From the NCBI RefSeq assembly GCF_002288635.1, contig NZ_NRSW01000001.1, positions 3,119,852-3,183,851 on the forward strand: 64,000 bases of DNA, given 5' to 3'. This document shows positions 37,300 through 45,042 of this stretch, piece after piece (position 1 is the first letter of the stretch; each line of letters begins with the position of its first letter). The notes under the pieces are model-generated. The model searched no databases. It had not been told where the DNA came from and saw nothing but the letters and a program-made list of their open reading frames with translations. The position numbers and the translations under genes are program-made. This DNA is from Mucilaginibacter sp. MD40 (GTDB taxonomy: Bacteria > Bacteroidota > Bacteroidia > Sphingobacteriales > Sphingobacteriaceae).

Positions 37300-38931
37300 T
37301 TACTTATTGTATTCCTTATCTAAAAACAGGTATCTGCCTCGTAACTGACTGCTTTCTACACGGGGCTTGGTTTGTACGTTAATATCTATATAATTAGCCG
37401 GTTTACCGGGCGTAACCGGTAACCATTTGGGCAAAGCACCACCGTTAGGGTTGCCTGTCTTAATAAAATTAGCGAAGTAGGTTTCCATCGTTTCAGATAC
37501 TTTATAATCTTCAGGCGTCCAGGCATAGGTGGTATTGGTAGCTAAATTCCCCATAGCATATTCAATTTCTGAGGCATGCGCCGCACCAGCGTATGGCGCT
37601 GGCTGTTTTGGTGCTTCGGGCTTTTTACCATCATCTTTTATCACCCCTCCGGCAAGGCCTGCTTTTGCATTACCCATAGCCGCGGTCATTGGCGGGCGTG
37701 GTTTGGAGAACTGGTAACGATAAACCGGCTTGTTGCTTTTAGTGGCCTGCACGTCGCTCCATTTCCAGGTACTGTATGATATAAAACGATCGCTCGCCAG
37801 TTCTGTCGCCGATTTGATCACTTCTTCCTGGTTATTACCAGGGTATAGTTTCAGTACTTCATCAGCTTTATCGCCATAAAGTCCTTTTACCTTTTTAGCG
37901 TAATTTTCCGGAGTGGGTGCCTCTCCCCACATCAAAGCCTGATAAGGTATTTCGGCTGAGTTCCAGCCCACCAATAATGGCACTTTTGCCTGTTCACCGG
38001 CCATAAAAGTTTGTAAAGGGGTTTTGGTTAGGAAATACCCGTCAAGCGTAGCAGATGATACAGGTGGCGTACCCTGTTTAGATGCCATTTCCAATAACTC
38101 GTTAGCAGGTATAGCCCGCAATTCGGCTAATGTTTTGGCCCCGGCTTGTTGCATAAACTTCATGCCGTTAGCTTCCGCATCAGCCAGTGGAACCGCGGGA
38201 AGTGTAGGTGCTATCATGGCCCCGCTCTCTCCTATGGCCCCATTAATAAGATTCTTTGAAAGAGGGGACACCATTTGCGCCGAAACAGAAATAGAACCGG
38301 CAGATTCCCCCGCAATGGTTACCTTTTTAGGGTCGCCGCCAAAAGCAGCTATATTTTCTCGTACCCAGCGTAGGGCTGCATTCTGGTCCAGAAGACCGTA
38401 ATTGCCTGAAGCATGGTGTGCCGATTCTTTTGTAAGCTCCGGATGAGCCATAAAGCCAAAAACACCTAAGCGATAATTTACCGTTAGCGCAATAATGCCC
38501 CGCTTAGCCATGCTTTCGCCATCATAGCGCGCCTCCGAGCCATCGCCGGCTACAAAGCCACCACCATAAAAGTAAACCAGTACAGGGAGCTTAGCTTTAG
38601 GTTTGCCCTCAGGCACCCAAACATTCAGATACAGGCAGTCTTCGCTCATACCGGCAGACCGGAAACCCATATCGCCAAATACTTTTTTCTGCATACCGTT
38701 GTAAGCAAAGGCATCGCATTTGCGCACACCGGTCCAGTTGTTAACGGGTTGCGGTTCTTTCCAGCGCAGTTCGCCGATGGGTGGCTGCGCAAAAGGTATC
38801 CCCTTAAAACTGGTTACGCCAGACTTTTCCTGCACGCCCTCTACCGTACCATTAACGGTTTTTACCTGCATTTGTGCAAATAAGCTGATACAAGCGCATT
38901 GCAGCGCCAGGTAGCTTGTTAGTTTTTTCAT
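37300..38931 (-). CDS. Secreted type-B carboxylesterase
   Basis: 543 residues with a signal peptide (about 1-20, SLFAQ). Alpha/beta-hydrolase of the carboxylesterase B family (PF00135): GIPFAQPPIGELRW near 45, SEDCLYLNVWVP near 96, the oxyanion stretch YGGGFVAGDG, catalytic Ser210 in GESAG, and a likely catalytic His in YAGAAHASEIEYAM near 445. Hydrolyses esters of unknown structure in the periplasm or outside. Single gene between two promoters and a terminator. Length and order are normal for the family; substrate cannot be predicted. Confidence 0.91.
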   Translation of the reverse strand: MKKLTSYLALQCACISLFAQMQVKTVNGTVEGVQEKSGVTSFKGIPFAQPPIGELRWKEPQPVNNWTGVRKCDAFAYNGMQKKVFGDMGFRSAGMSEDCLYLNVWVPEGKPKAKLPVLVYFYGGGFVAGDGSEARYDGESMAKRGIIALTVNYRLGVFGFMAHPELTKESAHHASGNYGLLDQNAALRWVRENIAAFGGDPKKVTIAGESAGSISVSAQMVSPLSKNLINGAIGESGAMIAPTLPAVPLADAEANGMKFMQQAGAKTLAELRAIPANELLEMASKQGTPPVSSATLDGYFLTKTPLQTFMAGEQAKVPLLVGWNSAEIPYQALMWGEAPTPENYAKKVKGLYGDKADEVLKLYPGNNQEEVIKSATELASDRFISYSTWKWSDVQATKSNKPVYRYQFSKPRPPMTAAMGNAKAGLAGGVIKDDGKKPEAPKQPAPYAGAAHASEIEYAMGNLATNTTYAWTPEDYKVSETMETYFANFIKTGNPNGGALPKWLPVTPGKPANYIDINVQTKPRVESSQLRGRYLFLDKEYNK

Positions 38932-39032
38932 GGTTTATGGTTATAATTGGTTGTTGAACTTATGAAATTAAACAAAATAAATTCCCGTTCAAAGTTTATT
39001 ATGTCTTTTCGACACATTAGATATCTTAAAAA

Positions 39033-39317
39033 ATGAAACCAACCATCACCATAGAGTATTGCCCCAAGTGCAACTGGATGCTGCGTGCAGCTTATATGGC
39101 GCAGGAACTGCTATCTACTTTTACTGACGACGTGTATGGGGTAATGCTGCAGCCAAGCGAAACACCAGGCAGATACGCCGTTAGAATAAATGACGATATT
39201 ATTTTCGACCGTAAGCTACAGGGCCGGTTTCCTGAAATCAAGGAGCTGAAGCAGTTAGTAAGAGATGTGATAGCACCCGAAAAGAACCTTGGCCATAGCG
39301 ACCATAAAGCCGGATAA
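39033..39317 (+). CDS. Rdx-family (SelT/SelW/SelH-like) thioredoxin-fold protein
   Basis: 94 residues. The start TITIEYCPKCNWMLRAAYMAQEL has CxxC (Cys10, Cys13) after a first beta strand, the signature of PF10262 Rdx proteins, cysteine homologues of selenoproteins W/T/H. The small fold is otherwise complete. Cytoplasmic redox role assumed from the family. Upstream of an Rrf2 regulator by 64 bases. Confidence 0.86.
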   Translation: MKPTITIEYCPKCNWMLRAAYMAQELLSTFTDDVYGVMLQPSETPGRYAVRINDDIIFDRKLQGRFPEIKELKQLVRDVIAPEKNLGHSDHKAG

Positions 39318-39357
39318 TTACTATGCCTGCATATTATGCTTAACAACTTTGTTTGTT

Positions 39358-39365
39358 TAAATTTG
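39358..39365 (+). promoter_or_regulatory. -7 box of the Rrf2 gene
   Basis: TAAATTTG fits TAnnTTTG and lies 16 bases before the ATG at 39382. No good -33 element at the expected distance. Confidence 0.45.
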
Positions 39366-39381
39366 TGCCTTATATTTATAA

Positions 39382-39819
39382 ATGCTATCCAAAAAAACTA
39401 AATACGCCATAAAAGCCCTTGTAGTAATGGGCAAGAACATGGATAAACCACCCATGCAGATATCTAAGATAGCTGAAATGGAACGCATACCTAAAAAGTT
39501 CCTGGAGCAGATACTGCTTGACCTGCGTAACGCGGGCTATTTATATAGTAAAAAAGGCGCGGGTGGCGGATATAGCCTTAACAAAGACCCAAAAGAGATT
39601 TTCCTGGTAAGTATTATGCGTATTACCGATGGCCCTATAGCCATGGTACCCTGCGCAAGCTTAAACTTTTACCATAAATGCGACGAGTGCCACCAGGAAC
39701 ATACCTGCGGTATACGTGATGTTTTTATTGATGTAAGAGATGCTACGCTGAAAATACTTTCGGAAACCAGCATTGCCGATATCATTGAACGCGAGAACTC
39801 GCTGATCGTTAAAAACTAA
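39382..39819 (+). CDS. Rrf2-family transcriptional regulator
   Basis: 145 residues. Winged helix of the Rrf2 family: KKTKYAIKALVVMGKN at the start, then IPKKFLEQILLDLRNAGYLYSKKGAGGGYSL, the classic recognition helix and wing. The C-terminal half has four cysteines (C..., then CDEC..., then C in HTCGIRD) placed like the [Fe-S] ligands of IscR/NsrR/CymR relatives. Such factors sense iron-sulfur cluster, NO or cysteine state. The downstream gene is convergent, so targets are not visible here. Confidence 0.9.
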   Translation: MLSKKTKYAIKALVVMGKNMDKPPMQISKIAEMERIPKKFLEQILLDLRNAGYLYSKKGAGGGYSLNKDPKEIFLVSIMRITDGPIAMVPCASLNFYHKCDECHQEHTCGIRDVFIDVRDATLKILSETSIADIIERENSLIVKN

Positions 39820-41181
39820 TTAATCGTTAAGTTTTTCGGAGATATTTCTGATCGCTTCATCCAGCTTAGCGGCTGATTCCTGCAGATAGGGTTCAACTTG
39901 CTCATATTCATCGGGCTTATTGTTGCTGTTCTTGAGGATATCAATTATCCCCAAAATATTGGTAAGGTGTTTGCGCACCTCGTGCGAATTGATAAACGCG
40001 AGTTCTTCTTTCTTGGCGGCAAACAACAGCATTTCATAATGGCGTTTTTGCTTCACGTTCCGGTAGATGAGCGCTATAGCAACAATTACCAACGCGGCTA
40101 TTACTACGATAAATATCAGCCAAATGCGTTCCCGTTCATAAATTTCCGCGCGTTTGATGTATGAACTCTCCGTTTCGTCGAGCTTTATTTGCGATGAGAT
40201 GATACCCACCTGCGTGAGCTTGGCATTATACTGACGTGCCTCGGCAAGGGCTTTCTTAAAATTAAGTGCCGCAAAGTTTTCTCCATTCCTCTTCTCGGCT
40301 ATCTGGCCCAGCAACTCATATAAGTGCTGCTTTATTTCGGGATGGTTAGCGTCTTTATTGGCGAGAAGCAATCGGTTAACAATATGCTCGGAAGAATCAA
40401 GCTGGTTGTTGGCAAAATAGGCGTCGGCCAGGTGCTGGTCTTCCAGATCGCTTGGCGCATACTCTTTGCTTGCTTTTAGCGTGTTGATCTGGCCTATAGC
40501 CAGGCTATATTTATGTTCTAATAATGATATGTAGTACTCTGTGCGTTTGCGGTAAGTATAGAGTTTATAGTTTTTATTTTCCGGGCTATTTAGCCTGGCA
40601 TGATAGGCAATAAGCGAATCAAGCTTGTTCATTCTAAAATAGTTTTCCGAAATATTGTAAAAAATTACGCTCGAAAGTAAATGTTTGCTCGCTGTATCAC
40701 CATCAAGCAAAGCCCAGGCCTTATTCAAATAATTGAGCGATTCCGCATACAAGCCTGATTTATAAAAAAGATCGGATATGTTAATATTGAGCGATGCTTC
40801 CCTCCTGTCATCTTTAAAAGCGCTTCTTAGTTTCCGCACCTTAACCGTGGCCAGCCGGTAATTATATATCGCATCAATATAATCGCCCATATCGGTTTGT
40901 ATAAACCCAAGGTGGCTCAAAAACTGAAACGAAAGATAATCCTGGTTACTTTTGGCTGCAATTTGTACGGCGCGGCTCATGTAAGCCTCTGCCTGCCGGT
41001 AATTACGCTGCTTACTAAAGCAAACAGCTTTCAGGAAATAGGAAAACTCTTCCTTTTCAGGGATATTATTTTGATCAAACAGCTGGTTTAAGGTATCCTG
41101 CAGCGCCGCTAATTTATCACCGGGGAAAATTTGTACATAACCTTTTATGTAAGCGATCAGCTTTTTTGGCGTAAGAAAACA
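39820..41181 (-). CDS. TPR sensor with HisKA-like helix, 3' part of a frameshifted gene
   Basis: The open frame runs from the TGA at 41182-41184 to the end; an ATG at 40980 gives 386 residues, but the 67 codons before it (SYFLKAVCFSKQRNYRQAEAY) continue the TPR array, so the true start lies upstream in another frame. About six TPR units, then a membrane helix near residues 280-300 of the 386-residue numbering. A cytoplasmic helix follows with SHEVRKHLTNILGIIDIL, a HisKA-like phospho-acceptor. No HATPase domain is present. The missing base would restore continuity with the signal-peptide-bearing fragment at 41157-41327. Confidence 0.75.
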   Translation of the reverse strand, partial: CFLTPKKLIAYIKGYVQIFPGDKLAALQDTLNQLFDQNNIPEKEEFSYFLKAVCFSKQRNYRQAEAYMSRAVQIAAKSNQDYLSFQFLSHLGFIQTDMGDYIDAIYNYRLATVKVRKLRSAFKDDRREASLNINISDLFYKSGLYAESLNYLNKAWALLDGDTASKHLLSSVIFYNISENYFRMNKLDSLIAYHARLNSPENKNYKLYTYRKRTEYYISLLEHKYSLAIGQINTLKASKEYAPSDLEDQHLADAYFANNQLDSSEHIVNRLLLANKDANHPEIKQHLYELLGQIAEKRNGENFAALNFKKALAEARQYNAKLTQVGIISSQIKLDETESSYIKRAEIYERERIWLIFIVVIAALVIVAIALIYRNVKQKRHYEMLLFAAKKEELAFINSHEVRKHLTNILGIIDILKNSNNKPDEYEQVEPYLQESAAKLDEAIRNISEKLND

Positions 41182-41327
41182 TCATTTTCTTTGAGTATAC
41201 TATTAAAAGCTTCCTTGTTTACGGGTGGTATACGGGCCAAAAGCGTGGCGTTTTGCCTGGAATAGGCAGTTAAATTGACGAGTAGGCAAAAGCAAAAAAT
41301 TAATAAGGGAAATAGCTTTTTTAACAT
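41157..41327 (-). pseudogene. 5' part of the frameshifted TPR sensor gene
   Basis: 56 codons with a signal peptide (MLKKLFPLLIFCFCLLVNL) ending in TGA. The frame shifts at a T-run on the plus strand (41162-41167; six A in the gene). One additional A would join ENDVFLRQ to KLIAYIKGYVQIF of the downstream frame. Together with 39820-41181 the repaired protein would be about 500 residues. Confidence 0.7.
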
Positions 41328-41431
41328 TCACTATTTTTTTATAAAGTTACAGTTGGCCTTTTAAAAAACAAATTTTAGTGTGGTTAAACATAACTTAAAA
41401 AAACGTTATTCGTAAAAAGAATAAATATTAA

Positions 41432-41439
41432 TATTTTTG
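41432..41439 (+). promoter_or_regulatory. -7 box of the small repeat lipoprotein gene
   Basis: TATTTTTG fits TAnnTTTG; about 25 bases before the ATG at 41465. Confidence 0.5.
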
Positions 41440-41464
41440 CATTAATAACACAACCCAAAAGAAA

Positions 41465-41683
41465 ATGAAAAAAATTATTTATCTGATCATTGCAGTTATT
41501 GCGGTTGGTTTGTATTCGTGCCAGAAAGAAAATACCGCCCCTAAAAATTTAAACGGTATCATGAAGGCTAAAAAGGATACGACCCCTCCGGATTTCCGCA
41601 GATTAAAAAGGGATACAACCCCTCCGGATCTTTACAGATCGAGTGTGCAAAGAGACACTACTCCACCAGATCTGACCCGTTAA
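41465..41683 (+). CDS. Small lipoprotein with three DTTPPD repeats
   Basis: 72 residues. MKKIIYLIIAVIAVGLYSC is a type II signal peptide with lipidated Cys19, then a polar linker and three copies of [KR]-D-T-T-P-P-D-[FL] at residues 38-43, 50-55 and 64-69, separated by 6-8 residues with basic residues. Its own -7 box, a start of normal form and a strong terminator all bracket it, which supports a real gene. I do not recognise a family. Threonine/aspartate/proline repeats resemble cell-surface spacers, and multi-core peptide precursors also look like this; no ATP-grasp or other peptide-modifying gene is nearby. Confidence 0.72.
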   Translation: MKKIIYLIIAVIAVGLYSCQKENTAPKNLNGIMKAKKDTTPPDFRRLKRDTTPPDLYRSSVQRDTTPPDLTR

Positions 41684-41718
41684 AAAAATAAGCCCTGTTA
41701 TGCAGGGCTTATTTTTTT
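41682..41718. terminator. Bidirectional terminator
   Basis: AAAAAAATAAGCCCTG and CAGGGCTTATTTTTT, 5-base loop, A-run and T-run at the ends; ends the DTTPPD lipoprotein gene and, on the other strand, the RluA gene. Confidence 0.88.
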
Positions 41719-42436
41719 AACTATCAAATTTGTTCAGCAGTTTTAACAGTGTTTCAAAATCCTTTGGATAGGGCGCGTGTATACACACATCCTCACCCGA
41801 TGGCAGTTTAAAGCTTACCTCATAAGCGTGCAGCGCAAAACGTTTCATTATAGGCTGCTCCTCCTGATCTTTACCTAAAGTATATTTTCGTTTAAGTTTA
41901 GATAAAAACACAGGCTGGCCTTTATACATTTCATCGCCTGCTATAGATGCCCGCTGCGTAGCCAGGTGTATACGTATCTGGTGCATGCGGCCGGTTACCG
42001 GGCGGCATTCTACAAGGGTATAATGCTTAAAATATTGTAATGATTTAAACCAGGTTTCGGCGGGCTTTCCCTCCTGCCGGCTAATGGTAACACTGCTTTT
42101 TCCTACGTTTAATATCGGGAGATCTACCTTCAGGTCATCAAATACATGGGTACCATCTATTACCGCGTGATATACCTTTTTTACCTTACGGCGCTCAAAC
42201 TGCATAGAAACGGTGCGGTATGCTTCGGGATTTTTAGCGATGATCAGCGCGCCTGAGGTTTCCTTATCCAGGCGATGGCATATCTGCGCGTCATCTGTAT
42301 ATTGTTTGGCCAGCCGCAGCATATTGATCTCGCCACCCTCACGTTCATCAAGCGACGCGATAAAAGGCGGCTTGTTCACCACAATTACATCATTATCCTC
42401 AAACAAAATCAGGTCTGTAAATTTTGGAAACTTCAT
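41717..42436 (-). CDS. RluA-family 23S/tRNA pseudouridine synthase
   Basis: 239 residues. Catalytic Asp57 in CHRLDKETSG, followed by the family's ALIIAKN; VTGRMHQIRIHL near 150 and HAYEVSFKLP near 202 complete the PseudoU_synth_2 domain (PF00849). The N-terminal S4 domain found in RluC/D is missing, so it is a short RluA/TruC-like member. Isomerises uridine to pseudouridine in rRNA or tRNA; target position not predictable. Confidence 0.91.
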   Translation of the reverse strand: MKFPKFTDLILFEDNDVIVVNKPPFIASLDEREGGEINMLRLAKQYTDDAQICHRLDKETSGALIIAKNPEAYRTVSMQFERRKVKKVYHAVIDGTHVFDDLKVDLPILNVGKSSVTISRQEGKPAETWFKSLQYFKHYTLVECRPVTGRMHQIRIHLATQRASIAGDEMYKGQPVFLSKLKRKYTLGKDQEEQPIMKRFALHAYEVSFKLPSGEDVCIHAPYPKDFETLLKLLNKFDS

Positions 42437-42565
42437 TGCCGCAAATGTACGCTTTTATGCGACAATCTGTTTAGGGCAGTTACCTTAACCATGCCTGTTG
42501 TAACACAAAACAAATTTTATACACCTATGTTAATCAGGCATCTATCACCCTAAAAGAATAATATT

Positions 42566-43087
42566 ATGAGCACATCAAAAACACAGCCTGAAGAAAAAGG
42601 CTTTTTCGAGAAGATCAAAGAAACCATTGAAGAGTTTTGGGACGGCACTAAAGACAAAGCCGAAGAAGTAAAAGAAGCGGCAGAAGACAAAGTTGAAGAT
42701 ATAAAAGCGAAAGTTGTAAAAGAAAGAAACACCACCCGCAAATCAACCCCGGCAAAAACATTAGCCACCGCTACCAAAAACACCATAGCTAAAAAAGCCG
42801 CCGTAACCAAGGCCGCCGCTAAAAAAGAAGCCGGCGAACTCAAAGAGAAAGCTGCCGAAAAAGCGAAAGCGGTAACCGCTAAAGCCAAAACAGTAACTGC
42901 TAACGCCAAAAAAGCCGCTACTGAAACTAAGGAAAAAGCGGCAGCTAAAGCGAAAACCGTTACCGAAAAAGCTAAAAAAGAAGTAGCAACCGCTAAAAAA
43001 ACGGTAGCCGCGAAAGCCACTACCGCTAAAAAAGCCGTAGCTGAAAAAGCTACAGCAGCTAAAAAATCTGTTGCCGCGAAAGCTTAA
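42566..43087 (+). CDS. Histone-H1-like Lys/Ala-rich protein
   Basis: 173 residues. Residues 1-52 are acidic and helical (EEKGFFEKIKETIEEFWDG, then repeated EEVKEAAEDKVEDIK). Residues 53-173 are a Lys/Ala-rich tail with many A-K-K and K-A-K-T units (KAKAVTAKAKTVTANAKKA). The tail is that of eukaryotic H1 C-terminal domains and of bacterial H1-like proteins (HC1/AlgP style), likely DNA-binding and disordered. The acidic head is unusual and resembles a YtxH or LEA-like helix. Ends in a terminator. Confidence 0.8.
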   Translation: MSTSKTQPEEKGFFEKIKETIEEFWDGTKDKAEEVKEAAEDKVEDIKAKVVKERNTTRKSTPAKTLATATKNTIAKKAAVTKAAAKKEAGELKEKAAEKAKAVTAKAKTVTANAKKAATETKEKAAAKAKTVTEKAKKEVATAKKTVAAKATTAKKAVAEKATAAKKSVAAKA

Positions 43088-43100
43088 TAAACCTTAAATA

Positions 43101-43131
43101 AAAAATGCCCCGGTTTAGCCGGGGCATTTTT
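43101..43131. terminator. Bidirectional terminator
   Basis: AAAAATGCCCCGG and CCGGGGCATTTTT around a 5-base loop, between convergent genes. Confidence 0.88.
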
Positions 43132-43132
43132 A

Positions 43133-43822
43133 TTATGCTTCAAATTTGTAGCCTACACCTTTTACGGTAGATACGCAATCGTCGCCAAGTTTTTCGCGCA
43201 GTTTACGTACATGTACGTCAATAGTACGGTTGGTTACTACTACGGAGTCTTCCCAGATATTTTTCAGGATCACCTCTCGTGTATATACTTTTCCGGGTTT
43301 AGATGCCAGCAGATAAAGCAGTTCAAATTCCTTTTTAGCCAATACTACCTTTTCGCCTTTTTTATAAACCAGGTACGCTTCGCGGTCTATCACCAGGTCG
43401 CCTATCTCCAGTTTATTATCGGTTACTTCCTCAGGTGGCGCGTTGCGGCGCAATATGGCGTTTATACGGCTTACCAGCGCACGCGGCTTTATAGGCTTGG
43501 CAATGTAATCATCGGCGCCTACGTTAAAACCAGCTATCTCCGAATACTCCTCGCTGCGGGCGGTTAAAAACACCATAAAGGTATTCTTAAACTCGGGCAT
43601 TGTACGCATAATGCGGCAGGCCTCAATACCGTCCATCTTAGGCATCATAATATCCAGTACAATAAGGTCCGGCTGGGTGCGTTTAGCTTCAGCTACTGCC
43701 TCTTGTCCGTTACGGGCCGAGTATACCTGGTAACCTTCCTTTTTAAGGTTATATTCAATTAATTCTAATATATCCGGTTCATCGTCAACAATTAAGATCT
43801 TCTGTTTGCTTGAACTACTCAT
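43133..43822 (-). CDS. OmpR/PhoB-family response regulator
   Basis: 229 residues. Receiver domain 8-125 with phospho-acceptor Asp57 (PDLIVLD), acidic pair in VDDEPD, Thr87 and Lys109 (YIAKP); winged-helix DNA-binding domain 140-229 with KEFELLYLLASKPGKVYTRE and NRTIDVHVRKLREKLG. The order, length and the phrase GVGYKFEA are those of PhoB-like activators. No histidine kinase gene is adjacent. A -7-like TTATTTTG lies about 40 bases upstream on the minus strand. Confidence 0.91.
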   Translation of the reverse strand: MSSSSKQKILIVDDEPDILELIEYNLKKEGYQVYSARNGQEAVAEAKRTQPDLIVLDIMMPKMDGIEACRIMRTMPEFKNTFMVFLTARSEEYSEIAGFNVGADDYIAKPIKPRALVSRINAILRRNAPPEEVTDNKLEIGDLVIDREAYLVYKKGEKVVLAKKEFELLYLLASKPGKVYTREVILKNIWEDSVVVTNRTIDVHVRKLREKLGDDCVSTVKGVGYKFEA

Positions 43823-43927
43823 GTATATTTAATTTTTGCTATAAAAGTATAACCTTAATTGTACAAAATAATTAAGCAAATGTTAACAAATTGTTAATGG
43901 CAACGATTTGTTAATCTTGTGTTGAGA

Positions 43928-45037
43928 TTATTTGAAGGTTTGCTTTAAAAAATCTTCAAGATCGGTACCTGTAATATTCTTGGCTACTATAACTCCCTCT
44001 GGATTAATGATAAAGTTTGATGGTATAGCCTCTATGTGATACAAGCGCTCCGTTGGGCCTTCAAAACGTTGAAGGTCTGAGACATGCGCCCAGATCAGTT
44101 TATCGGCACTGATGGCTTTTTGCCAGTCAGTCTTTTCGGTATCAAGCGATATCCCCAGTATGTTAAAACCTTTATCGTGGTATTTGCCATATTGCTTTAC
44201 TACGTTAGGGTTTTCCTGGCGGCAAGGCGCACACCATGAGGCCCAAAAATCAAGCATCACGTATTTACCCTTGTAGTCGCTTAGCTTAATATCCTTGCCA
44301 TCAATACTTTTCACAGTAAAATCAGGCGCCTTATGGCCAATGGAAATTGGCTTTATCGATTCCATTTGTTTAACAAATGCTTGCACGGCAGGATTATCGG
44401 TAAATTTACCTTTTATTTCATCGGCATAGGTAACCATTTCCTTTTCGTACTTATATCTATCCAGCGAGGCTACGGCATAAAAACCCGCCAATGAGTTTTT
44501 ATTGTTGTCTACAAATTTCAGTACCTCATTGCTGTAATCGGCTATGTTCTTTTGGAACATAGGCCTGTAAATATTAATCAGCGAGTCTGACTCTTTACCC
44601 AGGGCAGCAGCTTTGTTGCTGTATTCATCGGCCAGTTTACTGTTCTTGGCGCCGTAAACGTTGCTCAGGTTGTTAAAGTCGCGAATCTTTTCTGAAGCTT
44701 CTGAGCCTGATACTTCATAAGCGTGGCTGGAATCCGAAAGATCTGTTTTAAACTTGATGTTATCGCCGTTTTGTACCACCAGGTCAAACACGGTACCTGC
44801 CACGCGCAGCTTGTACAGGTTTTGGTATGGCGTATTGTATTTGATCTCGAATTTGCCATCATTGATCCCTACGGAGTCAACCACACCCATGCCGGCGGTA
44901 TCAGTTTTTAACAGGTAAACCCATTTCACCGTACCGGGATGCTCAATGGTACCGCTGATATTAAATGTTTTGCTGTCTTTACATGCTGTAAAAAAGAGAG
45001 CGGCAGCGGCCAGGCAGGCTATGATATTTCTTTTCAT
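43928..45037 (-). CDS. TlpA-like lipoprotein with N-terminal DUF4369-like region
   Basis: 369 residues. Lipobox FTAC (Cys19), a DUF4369-like beta domain (about 22-110), a helical linker, and a thioredoxin-like domain (235-369) with WCAPC (269-272) and the cis-proline region IPSNFIINPEG. Reduces or isomerises disulfides in the periplasm, attached to a membrane. Starts 5 bases after the gatB stop, so both are co-transcribed. Confidence 0.9.
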   Translation of the reverse strand: MKRNIIACLAAAALFFTACKDSKTFNISGTIEHPGTVKWVYLLKTDTAGMGVVDSVGINDGKFEIKYNTPYQNLYKLRVAGTVFDLVVQNGDNIKFKTDLSDSSHAYEVSGSEASEKIRDFNNLSNVYGAKNSKLADEYSNKAAALGKESDSLINIYRPMFQKNIADYSNEVLKFVDNNKNSLAGFYAVASLDRYKYEKEMVTYADEIKGKFTDNPAVQAFVKQMESIKPISIGHKAPDFTVKSIDGKDIKLSDYKGKYVMLDFWASWCAPCRQENPNVVKQYGKYHDKGFNILGISLDTEKTDWQKAISADKLIWAHVSDLQRFEGPTERLYHIEAIPSNFIINPEGVIVAKNITGTDLEDFLKQTFK

Positions 45038-45042
45038 AATGG

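Noticed and set aside
42550..43020. 156-codon minus-strand frame opposite the H1-like gene
   Set aside because: Alanine/phenylalanine/valine-rich translation arises from the complement of a Lys/Ala-rich gene.
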